Shown here in pieces: positions 11,405-21,689 of a DNA stretch of 64,000 bases (positions within the stretch are counted from its first letter, which is position 1; every line of letters begins with the position of its first letter). The position numbers and the translations under genes are program-made. This DNA comes from Notamacropus eugenii (Eukaryota > Chordata > Mammalia > Diprotodontia > Macropodidae). The notes beneath the pieces are model-generated. The model was not told where the DNA came from, did no database searches, and saw only the letters and a program-made list of their open reading frames with translations. Location of the stretch: positions 220,459,528 through 220,523,527 of the forward strand of contig NC_092876.1 of assembly GCF_028372415.1 (NCBI RefSeq), in the 5' to 3' direction.

Positions 11405-11640
11405 TCTAGGTCAATAATAAGATTTGACATTTATGTAGCACTTTTAAGTTGCCTATCTGCTTTGCATACATTATCTCATTTGGCCTTCATAACAATGCTG
11501 TGAAAGAGGAAGGGCAGTTAATTGAAACTCTATTTTATTATAGATGAGGACATTGAAGCTTAAGGAGATTTTCCCATGGTCAGTTACATGGTAGATCTGT
11601 TACTATAAGACCATCACTCTTTCCATTGTGATGGCATCAA
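11405..11640 (-). repeat. MIR/MAR1 SINE
   Basis: Reversed CORE-SINE: 'AATAATAAGATTTGACATTT' at the tail, then 'ATTATCTCATTTGGCCTTCA', 'GATGAGGACATTGAAGCTTA' and a head-side block near 'CATCACTCTTTCCATTGTGA'. Confidence 0.75.
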
Positions 11641-11689
11641 AGGTGAGTTTTGTTATTCTCTCATTCTGAAAATATAAATGCCACTGTGG

Positions 11690-11771
11690 ACTGCATTAGC
11701 CTTAATGTGTGTGCATAGCACAGTGTCTGGCACATAGCACGTTTTTAATAAATGTTTATTTATTGATTGAT
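11690..11771 (+). repeat. L2/MIR 3' tail
   Basis: Sense tail with 'CATAGCACAGTGTCTGGCAC', 'TTTTAATAAATGTTTATT' and the terminal GATT repeats, typical of L2 and MIR 3' ends. Confidence 0.75.
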
Positions 11772-11975
11772 TGGTGTAATGACTAGAACACTAGACCTGG
11801 AATCAAGTGACCTGGGTTTAAATCTTGCCACAGACAGTTACCGGCTCTATAATTGTGGCCCAATCACTTAGTCTCAAAATCTTCAGTGTTTTCTTTTTTT
11901 AAAAATCTCTAAAACTGGGGACATTTGATCTACCTACATCACAGGACTGTTGTGGGGGAAATACTTCGTAAAAAA
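11772..11975 (+). repeat. MAR1/MIR SINE
   Basis: Sense SINE directly after the previous tail: 'GACCTGGAATCAAGTGACCT', 'GTGGCCCAATCACTTAG' and 'CATCACAGGACTGTTGTGGG'. It may have inserted at the end of the older L2/MIR tail. Confidence 0.7.
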
Positions 11976-12046
11976 CCCGTCATAGGCAACATAAATGTGA
12001 CTTGTCACCATAAATATTATTTCTCATCCTTTTTTTTCCTTTGGAG

Positions 12047-12052
<6 letters not shown>

Positions 12053-12121
<69 letters not shown>

Positions 12122-12133
12122 TCTCTCCTCTCT
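12053..12133 (+). repeat. (CT)n microsatellite
   Basis: About 40 CT units with a single CCCT interruption near the right end. The tract is long and nearly pure. Confidence 0.97.
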
Positions 12134-12202
12134 TTTTATAAATAAAAGTGCAATCCTAGACTAACAGATATATACTTTTATTGTCAGAACTTAAATGCAT
12201 GT

Positions 12203-12474
12203 TTTGTAGTGAGACTGGTATTATTCTAAATGAATGAAGAACAGTTTCTGTTTACCTTTGGAGCTTGTTGAATCCTATGGGTTTTCATTTTTGTTCTTTT
12301 TTCAATTTATTAAATGCAAGAATATTCCTATGGGCTTTGAAACTGAGCACATCCCAGAAATCCAAACAATCAACAGATAAAACAGTAGACTGTATAGACT
12401 GTACCATTTCCACTGAAGTTGCTACTTAGATGCCTAATCATAGAATAGTAAAAACCCTGGGTGTCTATAGGGCC
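12203..12474 (+). repeat. diverged local duplication, copy A
   Basis: Copy A of a direct repeat whose copy B starts at 12,513. Matching blocks in order are 'GAGACTGGTATTATTCT', 'TTTCTGTTTACCTTTGGAGC', 'TTCAATTTATTAAAT', 'TATTCCTATGGGCTTTGAAA' and 'CCCTGGGTGTC'. I do not recognise the family. It could be a true tandem duplication or two adjacent copies of one dispersed repeat. Confidence 0.8.
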
Positions 12475-12512
12475 TGGATGAATGAGATCCCCTTTCTCTC
12501 TACCTAAAGCAC

Positions 12513-12850
12513 TTTAGAGTGAGGCTGGTATTATTCTGGAAAAAGAAAGGACAAAGTTTCTGTCTACCTTGAGAGCTTGTGACTCCTACAGGCATTCAGC
12601 AACACATATATAAACAGACCTTATACCAAGAATGGTTTTTTACATGGTTTTATTTTTGGTTTTGTGTTTCTTTTCAACTTATTAAATCAAAAAAGTATTC
12701 CTGTGGGCTTCAAAACTGAACACATCCATGAAATCTAGCCAATAAATAAATTAAATAAATAAATAAAATGGTAGATTGTACTATTATCCACTGAACTTCC
12801 TACTCAAATACTACATCATAACATAAAAATAATCCTGGGTTCCTGGAGGA
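12513..12850 (+). repeat. diverged local duplication, copy B
   Basis: Copy B of the direct repeat at 12,203. Its blocks are 'GAGGCTGGTATTATTCT', 'TTTCTGTCTACCTTGAGAGC', 'TTCAACTTATTAAAT', 'TATTCCTGTGGGCTTCAAAA' and 'CCTGGGTTCCTG'. It has roughly 65 bp more in its left half than copy A, and an internal AAAT run near 12,745-12,770. Confidence 0.8.
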
Positions 12851-13540
12851 CACAACAATAGAGAATTTGTGACAGGACTTACCAAGATGGAATGCTTTGA
12901 ATATAGATGCTAGAAGAGCCTCATCATAAATGTAGCAGCCTCCATATCTAAATATGGAGGAAGTCACCAACCAAAAGATGGGTCACAAGATAATTGCAAG
13001 TTTTGCCCAGGGAGTTCATCATGGAGGGAATGGTTGTCCATTACAGTGAAATCAGGTTACTTCATAGCCAAAGCATGGAAGTTCTATCACAAATGAGACT
13101 ATTTTATTTGCCAAAAAACTAAACCCTTGCTTTAATATTAAAGAGGCCATTAACATCCTTATATGAAGTGTCATTCTTGGTAAGCATTGTGGCATTGCCT
13201 AAAGATGTCTATTATCACCTTAAAAGGATTTTTATCTCTGTGGAAGATGGTACACTATTCCAGACACCGAGAAAACCTACTGGAGTTGTGTCTAATAAGG
13301 CTGGTAGCACTTCATTAAATATTTACCACTGACCAGACTTACTGCTGCTTTTTCCCCCAAATACATTCTAATAATAGTATCTCTTCCTAATGGGCATGCT
13401 CAGGGACTCAGATTTGACCAACACATCAAAACAAAGGATGCCATCTGAAAGGACAGCTGTGAAAACATGGCCACTTTATATATCAGAACACAGTCAATTT
13501 GACAGAAGGAGAATTTCAAAACTCTAAAATGGCCTTTAAA
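12850..13540. other. unassigned sequence
   Basis: No recognised repeat. The text is less AT-rich than its surroundings and has no obvious decay pattern, but no frame longer than chance. Confidence 0.4.
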
Positions 13541-13544
13541 GTTT

Positions 13545-13685
13545 ATCAATCAGTCCTCAAGAAGGAGTTGAATGCCTAACTATGTGTCCAATATTGTGCT
13601 AGGTGCCAAGGGGATTCCAAAAGAAGTAAAAGACATAGGCCTTGACCACAAGGAATTTAAAATACAGACTGTACTTATGAAAGTC
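13545..13685 (-). repeat. L2 LINE 3' tail
   Basis: Antisense tail: 'TGCCTAACTATGTGTCCAAT', 'ATTGTGCTAGGTGCCAAGGG' and 'CCTTGACCACAAGGAATTTA', as in reversed L2 3' ends. Confidence 0.7.
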
Positions 13686-13709
13686 TGAGATAAAACAGCA
13701 TTGTCCAAT

Positions 13710-14166
13710 ACTGGGGTTTTTTACCTAGGGCCTGGAAAGTTATTTATTTAGTACTTTCATAACTGTATTTCAATATAATTGTTTTCCCTTATAATTTTAT
13801 GTATTAAATTTCATGTACTTAGAAACGTTATTCTGAGAAGGGGTCCATAGGCTTCCCTCAACTGCCAAAGGGAGTGGTAGAGTACAGTGGTGTGCTAGAG
13901 ACACTTGAATGACTTGGCAAGAACCCAATTGTTAAATTTTCAGTGTGAGCATTTACACCTTGGAAATTGCCAAATACCACGAATCAGGGCTTAATTTATT
14001 GTTTTGATGATTTCAAGACTTAATAAGTTGAGCAGAAAATGTTAATAAGGTAGATTAAACCTAAAAGTGTGTCACATGTACATTTTTGTCTGGTGGAGCC
14101 AGTTGTTAAATATTTACCAGCATACCCCTGGGTCTATAACACCAAAAAAGGGTTAAGAAATCCTGA
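13710..14166 (+). mobile_element. non-autonomous hAT-like DNA transposon, split by another element
   Basis: Outer terminal repeats are CTGGGGTTTTTTACCTA at 13,711 and, inverted, GGGTTAAGAAATCCTG ending at 14,165. Known interior blocks are 'TTTCAATATAATTG', 'ATTCTGAGAAGGGGTCCATA' and 'CTGCCAAAGGG'. The element is interrupted at 13,885-14,130 by a second transposon; its last ~35 bp ('TCTATAACACC' and the terminal repeat) follow that insert. No transposase is present. An hAT relationship is likely from this family's ends, but I cannot confirm the exact family. Confidence 0.65.
13885..14130 (+). mobile_element. CAG...CTG-ended DNA transposon family, copy 1 (nested)
   Basis: A 246-bp element with short inverted ends (CAGTGGTGTGCTAG and CAGCATACCCCTG) nested in the outer transposon. 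Diagnostic interior blocks are 'AATTGTTAAATTTTCAGTGT', 'GAGCATTTACACCTTGGAAA', 'AATCAGGGCTTAATTTATTG' and 'GTAGATTAAACCTAAAAGTG'. Three more copies lie at 24,182, 24,930 and 60,722. It has no coding capacity. CAG/CTG ends and short inverted repeats fit a hAT-type element; the family name is not certain. Confidence 0.65.
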
Positions 14167-14345
14167 TCCAGAAAAGAGAGAAGTGGCATTGGAATCACAA
14201 GAGCTGAGTTTGTGTTTCTGTGAACCTGGGCAAGTCACCTAACTTTAAACTTTAAACTTTTGCTCTTCTTCAAACTAGGGATAATAGTATCTCACTACCA
14301 ATCTCCTAGGGTTACATGAGGATAAAAAGAAATTATTTATGTAAG
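14167..14345 (+). repeat. MAR1-type SINE, left part
   Basis: Sense SINE: 'GGCATTGGAATCACAAGAGC', 'GAACCTGGGCAAGTCACCTA' and 'AGGGATAATAGTATCTCACT', up to the point where another SINE is inserted. The 3' end ('AAATGTAGGTTATTATTATC') reappears at about 14,511. Confidence 0.7.
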
Positions 14346-14349
14346 CAAT

Positions 14350-14500
14350 TGTATAAACTGAGAGTCCTGACTCTGGAGTTTGAGGTGGTGAGTTCAAATC
14401 CTGACTTTGATATTTCTGTCTTATTTGACATTGGCCAAGCCACAATCTCCCTGGGTGGCTTCCAAGGTCACCTTGCTGATTCCTTTCTAAATCTAGATCT
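14350..14500 (+). repeat. MIR-type SINE nested in a MAR1-type SINE
   Basis: Sense SINE with 'GACTCTGGAGTTTGAGGTGG', 'GTTCAAATCCTGACTTTGAT', 'GGCCAAGCCACAATCTCCCT' and 'CTTTCTAAATCTAGATC'. It separates the body of the surrounding SINE from its (ATT)n tail, so it inserted later. Confidence 0.6.
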
Positions 14501-14541
14501 AAGGGGCATATAAATGTAGGTTATTATTATCATTATTCCTG
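14500..14541 (+). repeat. MAR1-type SINE, 3' tail of the split copy
   Basis: The block 'GCATATAAATGTAGGTTATT' followed by ATT units is the expected end of the SINE begun at 14,167. Confidence 0.55.
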
Positions 14542-14549
14542 GCAGGGGG

Positions 14550-14775
14550 AGAGTCATCTGGTAGATAGTACATTTGGTTCTAGTTCTGTTTTCATCATTT
14601 ACTTACCTTGGGCAAATCTTTAACCTCTCTGCCATAGTTTTCCTAACTATAAATTGTGAGTAAATAATACTAGCCCTATATATCTTCTTCAGTAAGATGC
14701 TATAAGTAAAGACAAATCGAAAGCTCTGTGAAGAAAAAGTGTTACTTAAATTCAAAGTACTATTATTAGGGCACC
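14550..14775 (+). repeat. MAR1/MIR SINE
   Basis: Sense SINE: 'TTTGGTTCTAGTTCTGTTTT', 'CTTGGGCAAATCTTTAACCT', 'TAAATAATACTAGCCCTATA' and 'AAGTACTATTATTAG' at the 3' end. Diverged but nearly complete. Confidence 0.7.
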
Positions 14776-14779
14776 ATGC

Positions 14780-16139
14780 GGTTTCTCAGAGGATGGACTA
14801 AGCAACAGATGGGGCCTAGAAAACTCACATGAATTATTGCTATTTCCCTGAATTTTTCCTCCTCCTACCTCTCTTGTTTATTATTTATTAAAATTATAGC
14901 TCTAACCTACATAACAAGCACACCAGAAGGCGTCTGTGCTTGGGCTGCGTTTTCTAAAAGACAATTTGATGCTGGCATTTCAGATTTTATAATCTGGCTT
15001 CTTCTGAAAACACGGTGGGCGCTTACCAACAAGGCCATTGCTACACATGGACAGAGTCACCTGTGTGATATACTTTGAGAGGCACCCAAAAGCAACGTCT
15101 TTCCCCCCACCAACCTGCCATTACTCCTGAAATGTCTACCATATGTCCATCCTTGGGATGAAGTTATCAGTAACTCCATCAAAATGCAAACATTATCTAG
15201 AAATATGAAATCTACAAAATCACCATAATCCAAGATAACACCCTATCAAAAGTTTATCATTAACTAATTCCCTAGCATAAAACCTAGGATAGATATATTT
15301 TTATGGAGAATGGGTCAGGAAAAGTTCAGAGCATGTGACAATGCCTGGGGTGAGGACCTGGACACTAGGAAAAGTGGAAGTGTTCTATAAAAGCAGAAAG
15401 AAGAAAGGAAGAGAGAACAACCAAGGTGGTGAGAGGATTAAGGTAGTGAAAACAAACGATGCCCATGTCTTGGTTTTGTGCTGCTAACCAGGCTTATTTC
15501 CTTAACTTTCTCAGAAAAACAGTTATGCCCTCCTAGCCAAAACAGTTGCATTTTTTCAGTGTAAGTATGCCTTGACAGCCAATTCAGCATCCTGAAGCGA
15601 TTTACATTAAGAGAAAAAAACCACTTGAGATTCAGAGGAAGGGAAATGTCAAGACACTTTTACCTGAATTGGTATTCCCTAGGCCTGGGAGGGAGATGCT
15701 GCTTGCGAGGCAAGTGTCTGAAGAGCTCCCTGTTGCTGGGCAGAATGCAAGAGAGCCTGGAACACGCCGTGCCTGTTTGTTGCTGCTTTTTTGTTGTTCC
15801 CAAATAAATGGATGCTAATTGAGAGAGAGTGTGGTTTCATATTTGATGACACTCTGGGTACATGCTCAGAAGTCTCATGAGAGCTGCTTTAAATTAAAGC
15901 TAATGTTAAACTCTGCTTAATTAGCATTGCTGTAGCTGATTTCACTTTTTTCTGTTAGAGGGAAGAATGTGCTATGTTACAGTTTCCCTGTTTTAAAATG
16001 CTAAAATATATGATGGAGGTGAGGAAGTGATTTCGTAGCTGAATGACTTGCTGGCAAGAGGGAATCAGGCAGGATGGCATTTTACTAATTAAGAAGCATG
16101 CGGGACTAACCAGATGGGAGGAATGCATAGTAGAACTCA
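14780..16139. other. repeat-poor stretch
   Basis: About 1.3 kb with no repeat family that I recognise and with less decayed-looking text than its neighbours. Homeodomain-type TAAT cores cluster at 15,895-15,930, including TTAATTAGCATTGC. There is no convincing coding frame. It is one of the better candidates in the window for unique or constrained non-coding DNA, but this cannot be shown without other genomes. Confidence 0.35.
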
Positions 16140-16140
16140 A

Positions 16141-16160
16141 TCTCTCTCTCTCTCTCTCTC

Positions 16161-16238
<78 letters not shown>

Positions 16239-16267
16239 TCTCTCTCCATCTCCCTCCCTCCCTCTCC
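16141..16267 (+). repeat. (CT)n microsatellite
   Basis: About 55 CT units with two interruptions (CTATTTCT near 16,160 and CTAT near 16,223) and a CCCT-rich right edge. It is the longest simple repeat in the window. Overlapping open frames here encode only Leu-Ser runs. Confidence 0.97.
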
Positions 16268-16269
16268 CC

Positions 16270-16640
16270 AAACTCAACACAATGGAGAGACATTTTCTAA
16301 AGGATACCATCTTAGGAACCTTTATAAATTAGATGAGTTGGCATTTAGCGGCAACTTCCAAGAAAGAGTGAATCAACCACTTAAACCCTGAAGGGCTCAA
16401 GTTAAAGAAGGGTAAGAGCTAGAATCAGTGTGGTATGGATTTATGGGAATGGCACCACATTGACTCTTCTACTTGACTCTTTTGCTCTAATGAAAGCAGT
16501 AGAGAGGTTTTTATTCACTGATTTTTCTTCAACTCTCTCTGACAATAGGTCACCATGGTCAAAGAATCCATTACCAATTGGCCAGCTGAACAGGGAAAAG
16601 CCTTTTCACGTTTAATGAGATTGGTCCTTGGATAGTGAGT
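16270..16640. other. unassigned sequence
   Basis: No gene or repeat recognised between the CT tract and the antisense L2. Confidence 0.4.
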
Positions 16641-16641
16641 C

Positions 16642-18760
16642 AATTAGTCCACCAATAAACATTTATTAAGTGCCTACTATATACCAGACCCTGTGCTAAG
16701 TGCTAGGCATAAAAGAGAAGACAGACACACTGTCCTTACTTTTAAGGAGCTCACATTTCAATAGGTATGGGGTACATGCAAACAATTATGTACATCCAAG
16801 ACATATACAGTGTAAATGGAAGCCAATTTCAGAGAGAAGAAGGGTAGAGAAGAAATTTAGAAAAGTCTCCTGAAGAAGGCACAATTGAGCTGAGAGTTGA
16901 AGAAAGCCAGGAGGCAGAGGTGAAGAGAAAGTACTGGAGGCCTGGAGGACAAGCCAGTGAAAAGGAACAAAGTCAGGAGATGGAGTTCCATATGCAAAGA
17001 AGAGCACAAAGGCCAGTGTCACTAAATCATGGAGGACTTGGAGGGAATTAAAATATTAGCAAACAGGAAAGGTAGGAAGCAGCTAAGTGGTGAATGTCTG
17101 TGAATACCAAACTGAAGGCTTTTATCTTTGATCCCAGATGTAATATGGAGCCACTGAAGTTTATGAAATAGAAGGGTTACATGGTCAGACTGTTTTAGGA
17201 TATTCAATTTGGCAGCTGAGCAGAGGATGGACTAGAATGGAGAGAGACTTGAGACAGAGAGAACAATCCAACCACTATAGTAATAGTAAATGCATAAGGT
17301 GATGAAGGCCTGCACCAGAGTTTTGGCTTTATAAGTGGAGAAAAGCGGGCATATTAAAAAGATGATGTAAAGGTGAAAACTACAAGACTTGGCAATAGTT
17401 TGGATATATGGAGTAAGTGAAGGAGAGGTGTCTATAAGGAGACTGAGATTGTGAGCCTGCGTAATTGGAGATACGGTGGTACCACTAAAAAATTTTAGGG
17501 AAATTTAGAAGAGAAAGAAAGGAGGGCTTGGGAAGACAAGTGGGGTGACGAGGTGATGATGAGTTATGTTTTGAGCATGTTGAATTTAAGATGCCTACAG
17601 GATATCCAATTAGACACATCCAAAAGGCAACTGAAAATGCAAAACTGAAACTCAGGAAAGAGTTTGGGGCTAGAAAAAAATAGATCAGGGTATCATCTTC
17701 AAAGAAATAATAATTGAGGTAGAGAAGGAGAAGAAGAACCACAAGAGAACAAAAAGTTAGGGAACACAAAAATTAGTAGTCATGACAAAGATGAAAATTA
17801 AATCAAGGATTAATTAGGAGCAGGCAAGAGCAATGTCCTGAAAACCAAGAACGAGAGTATCTAGGAGGAGAGGGTAGTCAACAGTGCTAAAGGATATAGT
17901 GAGGTCAAAGGAGAGGAATGAGAAAAAGTCAGTAAGTTTGGCACTTTGGAGATTGTGGGTGATTTTGGAGACAGAAGTTTCAATTTAACGATGAGGTAAG
18001 AGGTCAAATTGTTGATGACTTAGAATTGAGGAGAGAAATGGAGGGGTTTAGGTGAGAAGGGGAGGAGAGATAAATGACAATAGCTAGCAGTAGAGTTTTT
18101 AGGGTCAAGTCTGAGTTTTTGTGGTTAGTTTTTAATAATGAGAAAGACATGGGTGTTTTCATAAGAAGCAGGGGAGCTGCAAGTAGATAGAGTAAGCAAT
18201 ATGGTGAAGATGGGATGGGATCAAAGATACATAGAGTGGGGTTTGGCTTGACAAGAGAGGGCCTGCCTCTTTAAGTGAAACTGAGTTGAAGGAAGACATA
18301 ATGAGGGAAGTGTCTGAGTGATGTGAGATAAGGAGAAAAATGGGATCTCTCAGTGAATGGACTCAATTTGGGGGTGGGGGGAGAGTATGAAGTGAAGTTC
18401 TCCGCAGAGGGGGTAGTATGAGGAATGTCATGTCAAGTTTGAAGGGACTGAAAGGTCTGAAATATCTACTGTGGTGAGTAGGAAAGGGAATCAATTAGGT
18501 TTGTGTAAAAGGATTGCCTTGCTTCAGTGAGGGCTCAGTTGAGACTAGATAACATAAATTTGTAAAGGACCCAGTCAGCATAGTTTCATGACATTTTCCT
18601 GAGCTCCACTTAGCAGTGTATGACTAGGAGCAAAAGTAGAAGATGATGGGAATAATAAAAAATTGGGAGTTTGACAAGGCTGAATCAACAATTGGACAAA
18701 AGTTCGAGGGACTTAAGTGCAGAAGAGAGTGTACAGAGATAGTATAGTGGGAACCTCTAC
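16642..18760 (-). repeat. L2 LINE, about 2.1 kb with reverse transcriptase region
   Basis: The longest L2 in the window, on the minus strand. Its 3' tail is at the left ('AATAAACATTTATTAAGTGC', 'CCCTGTGCTAAGTGCTAGGC'). Moving right come the C-terminal ORF2 blocks ('GGCCAGTGTCACTAAATCAT', 'GAGCCACTGAAGTTTATGAA', 'TTACATGGTCAGACTG') and then the RT region. The catalytic motif is readable on the minus strand at 17,680-17,703 as FEDDTLIY, where the family has FADD or YADD followed by similar residues. Downstream in the same frame, a SKHNSSSPRHP-type block fits L2. The frame is open for 94 codons there (17,769-17,485) but broken elsewhere. It lacks the 5' end and is ancient. Confidence 0.88.
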
Positions 18761-18764
18761 TTCA

Positions 18765-19160
18765 TCGAGTGATTGAAACAGGAGAGAGAAGACAGTATAG
18801 CCAGTACAATAGTGCATATGTAATGTCACTGGGACCATACCGCAAACCTCTCAATTTGGTAGAGGTTTCCAGGGTTTGTGTTTATACACTTCAGAAACAT
18901 TATGAAATATTGGAAGAGTATTTTGTGGATTTCATACATGTGCAGGAAGAATCCTTAATAATATTGCCATACAATGACTGGGACATTCTGAGTTTCCCTT
19001 AAGCTCCTAAATTCTGCTTGTATGCTTCCTTCTACATGGATGAGCACCATGAAAGTGTCATCCATTTAATGCAATCACCCCACCTATTGTTAATTCAGGT
19101 GCCATTATTTGCACCTGACTCCTGTTCAGGAGCTTCTCCATGTGCCCATATGTGCAGCAC
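18765..19160. other. unassigned sequence
   Basis: Possibly a further, unrecognisable part of the L2 to the left, but I see no diagnostic block. The open frames at 18,769-19,002 and 19,018-19,200 have no recognisable motif. Confidence 0.35.
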
Positions 19161-19164
19161 ACTA

Positions 19165-19250
19165 ATAATAACAATAGCTAACATGTACAGAGTGCTTTAA
19201 ACTTTGCTCAGTCCTTTGCAGACATCATCTCAACTCGATTAGACAGCTTA
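19165..19250 (-). repeat. MAR1-type SINE, 3' part of a split copy
   Basis: Reversed SINE tail: 'CACTAATAATAACAATAGCT', 'CAGAGTGCTTTAAACTTTGC' and 'GACATCATCTCAACTCGATT'. The rest of the same copy resumes at 19,441 after a sense SINE insertion. Confidence 0.7.
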
Positions 19251-19440
19251 ATGCAGCACTAAAAGTGTTGGATTTGGAGCCAGAGGACCTTGGTTTGAAT
19301 CTGGGCTCTGCCATTTGCTCCCTGTGTGTCTTTAGGTAGGTCATTTACCTCTTAGGGTCCCAGTCTCCTGCCTGTAAAGTAATGAGGTAGGATTAGATGA
19401 TCTTTGAGGTCACTTCCAGCTCTAAATCTGTGATTGTGTA
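19251..19440 (+). repeat. MIR-type SINE nested in a MAR1-type SINE
   Basis: A sense SINE in good condition: 'GTTGGATTTGGAGCCAGAGG', 'TTTGAATCTGGGCTCTGCCA', 'GTCTCCTGCCTGTAAAGTAA', and the tail 'GATGATCTTTGAGGTCACTT' with 'CCAGCTCTAAATCTGTGATT'. It interrupts an antisense MAR1-type SINE, so it is the younger of the two. Confidence 0.85.
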
Positions 19441-19620
19441 ATCTTGTCTTCCATGCCTTGACAGTTAAGATAAGCCCCCTAGGGATCATTGTATCCACTT
19501 TACTTCTGAAGAAACTGAGGATCAGAGAAATTATGTGACTTACTCATGCGCATGTAGCTAGTGAGGCTGGATTGGAATACAGATCTCCCCTGACTCCAAG
19601 ACCACCCCTCTCACAACTAA
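19441..19620 (-). repeat. MAR1-type SINE, 5' part of the split copy
   Basis: Reversed CORE and head: 'GAAGAAACTGAGGATCAGAG', 'TTATGTGACTTACTCATGCG', 'GAGGCTGGATTGGAATACAG' and 'CCCTGACTCCAAGACCACCC'. Confidence 0.7.
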
Positions 19621-19621
19621 C

Positions 19622-21555
19622 ACAAAAAGATTGTTTTCAGATTGGTCACTAGGTACCAAATATAATGCATGGCTAGACAAAGGAATAACATTATAGGTTC
19701 TTACATGCACCAGGTACACCAGAGAATGAGAAAAGAAAAACTTTACAGATAGTTTGGATAAGAAGTCATGCTCACAGCTAAATGAAAGAGACTCAGGTTG
19801 ACCATAATTCCCCTGAATACTTCTCCCAAGCAATGTCATTGTCATCCCAGAATAATCAGAGGATTATTCAGCTCTCAGATACAAGTCAAAATATACTTGG
19901 ATCTCTTACTCACAAGAAGCCAACAGAAAATGGGTACAGAGCTGGGAGAACAGGTGTGTTTTCACTTGGAGGAAGCAGCGAGGGATATGAAAATGACTTA
20001 GCAGCTGGTGAAAAGAAGATTGAAGTTGTGCCAGGCAAAGGGTGGTGTTTTTTCCCCTAATTATGCAAAAACCTTCATTTCATTGATCACGTTGTTCTCT
20101 TCTTTCTCCTGCTACAGAATATGAAATCTGTGCAACATCATTTGGGAAGTCCAGGCAGATTACCAGGGCTTTTTAAGTGAAGGACTGGACATCCTTCTTT
20201 AAGAGCTAACTTTGCCATTTTCTCAGGGTTTACGAACCATGGGAGGCTTAATTAGAAAAAAAATGGGAGAAAAACTGAGATGAGATTATTAATGAATAAA
20301 TACTCTTTAAATTTTGTTCTACTATCATGGTAATAGTGAAGTGTCATTGACTTCAAGGTAAAACCCAAATAAGGAAACCAAGAAGTTGAAAAGCTGTGTT
20401 TTATAAACTTGTTGTGATAGGATAATTGTCATAGATGTGTTAACTAGAAATTGAATTTTAAAAGTTGTTGGAAGCTGGCTTTTGTGTAGGCTTATACTTT
20501 ACTCAGGTAACTTTATACTTTTATATTATCTGCAAATCTGATTTTATTCACAGTAAGTTGAACTCCAATTTCCCCAAAACCACGGAGTCTGAATTTCAAA
20601 AAGAATCAAACAAAGGAGACAAATCTAATCAAAATGCATTCCCCTTACACATCTTGGGACCCTGTGGGGCAGTATGCCCAGGTAATTGTTCACCCAGTGC
20701 CAGCCTGGTGCTCCTCCTGCCTATCTGTAAACCAGTGACTGTAGTCTCTGTCATAACCAAATAAGCCGTAAGGGAGACAATAAATGAAGTTCCCATTGCA
20801 AAAGAAAAAAAGAGCAACTGTTTGAAAATATGTTAGTGATATCACTGGCCTCTCTATCAATCTTCTCCCACTCAGCAAGGCACAGACTGCTAAATGGTGC
20901 CCCAGCCTTCAGAAAGAGAGGTTACCTTCTGACTTTGCAGTTTCTGGTTGTAAACCAACATTACACATCTCCCGACACTGTCAGAAGCTGTATCAGCACT
21001 GGGATCTGGGAACAGCAGCAGCAGTAAGAGGCTTCCATGTCTCCCTGTTTGACTTTGAAAATGTCAATCATTGTATAGTCTCAGATACATTGACTTGCAC
21101 ACTGTTTGGTAACATTGCTATGACAATGTGTTTTAAATATACGCTTAGAAGGACAATTTAAACATGACAGCAGTGAGAGTCAAGACAGACCATATTTTCC
21201 TTGCTGAATTGAGTATGCAAGGGAATCCACACACACTGCCAGTGTTTTATTGTCATTTCTGTAGTCTTATATGGTGTAAGAGTTCAGTGGTGCATGAAAT
21301 TGACATTGCAAGCTAAGTCGTTTGCTGTTACATTTGTCCTTGAGGTCCATGCAACTAGGCTCAGAGCATTGCTTAAAGAATGATCTTAGTAACAGAAAAA
21401 GGTGAGAGAGGTTTCTCTCCTAAGTGACCAAGTAACAGACTCTTCAGTTTTGTGGCTTCCTCTCTACTATTTATTTCACCTACCCTAAATGATTCTCTTT
21501 AAATCTGTCCACTCTGAAGTATTCCACAGAACAGCCCACTTAAGCATTATCTGTT
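19622..21555. other. unassigned, largely repeat-free sequence
   Basis: About 1.9 kb without a recognisable repeat. Several frames of 60-99 codons occur (for example 19,782-20,060 and 20,465-20,764) without any family motif. An exon-like interval with good splice signals lies at 20,876-21,023 and is treated as a finding. No promoter or CpG island is apparent. Confidence 0.35.
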
Positions 21556-21564
21556 ATATACATA

Positions 21565-21605
21565 TGTCAGTGAATCAACAAGCATTTATTGTCCCACCTA
21601 TTCTA
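21565..21605 (-). repeat. L2/MIR tail scrap
   Basis: A short antisense tail, 'GAATCAACAAGCATTTATTG', which is the beginning of a reversed L2/MIR 3' end. Little else survives. Confidence 0.4.
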
Positions 21606-21689
21606 CCACCATTTGGAATAGTATTCCACCATTTGGAATTGTATCCCCAAGACCGAAAAGGAATCCTACTCTTGCTTCCTATGATAGGT

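Noticed and set aside
11925-12164. Open frame ending in a long Leu-Ser repeat
   Set aside because: It is the translation of the (CT)n microsatellite; the same applies to frames at 16,043-16,332 and 46,594-47,038.
19782-20060. 92-codon frame with polar composition
   Set aside because: Looks protein-like in composition but has no recognisable motif, no start context or splice signals of note, and lies between unassigned sequences.
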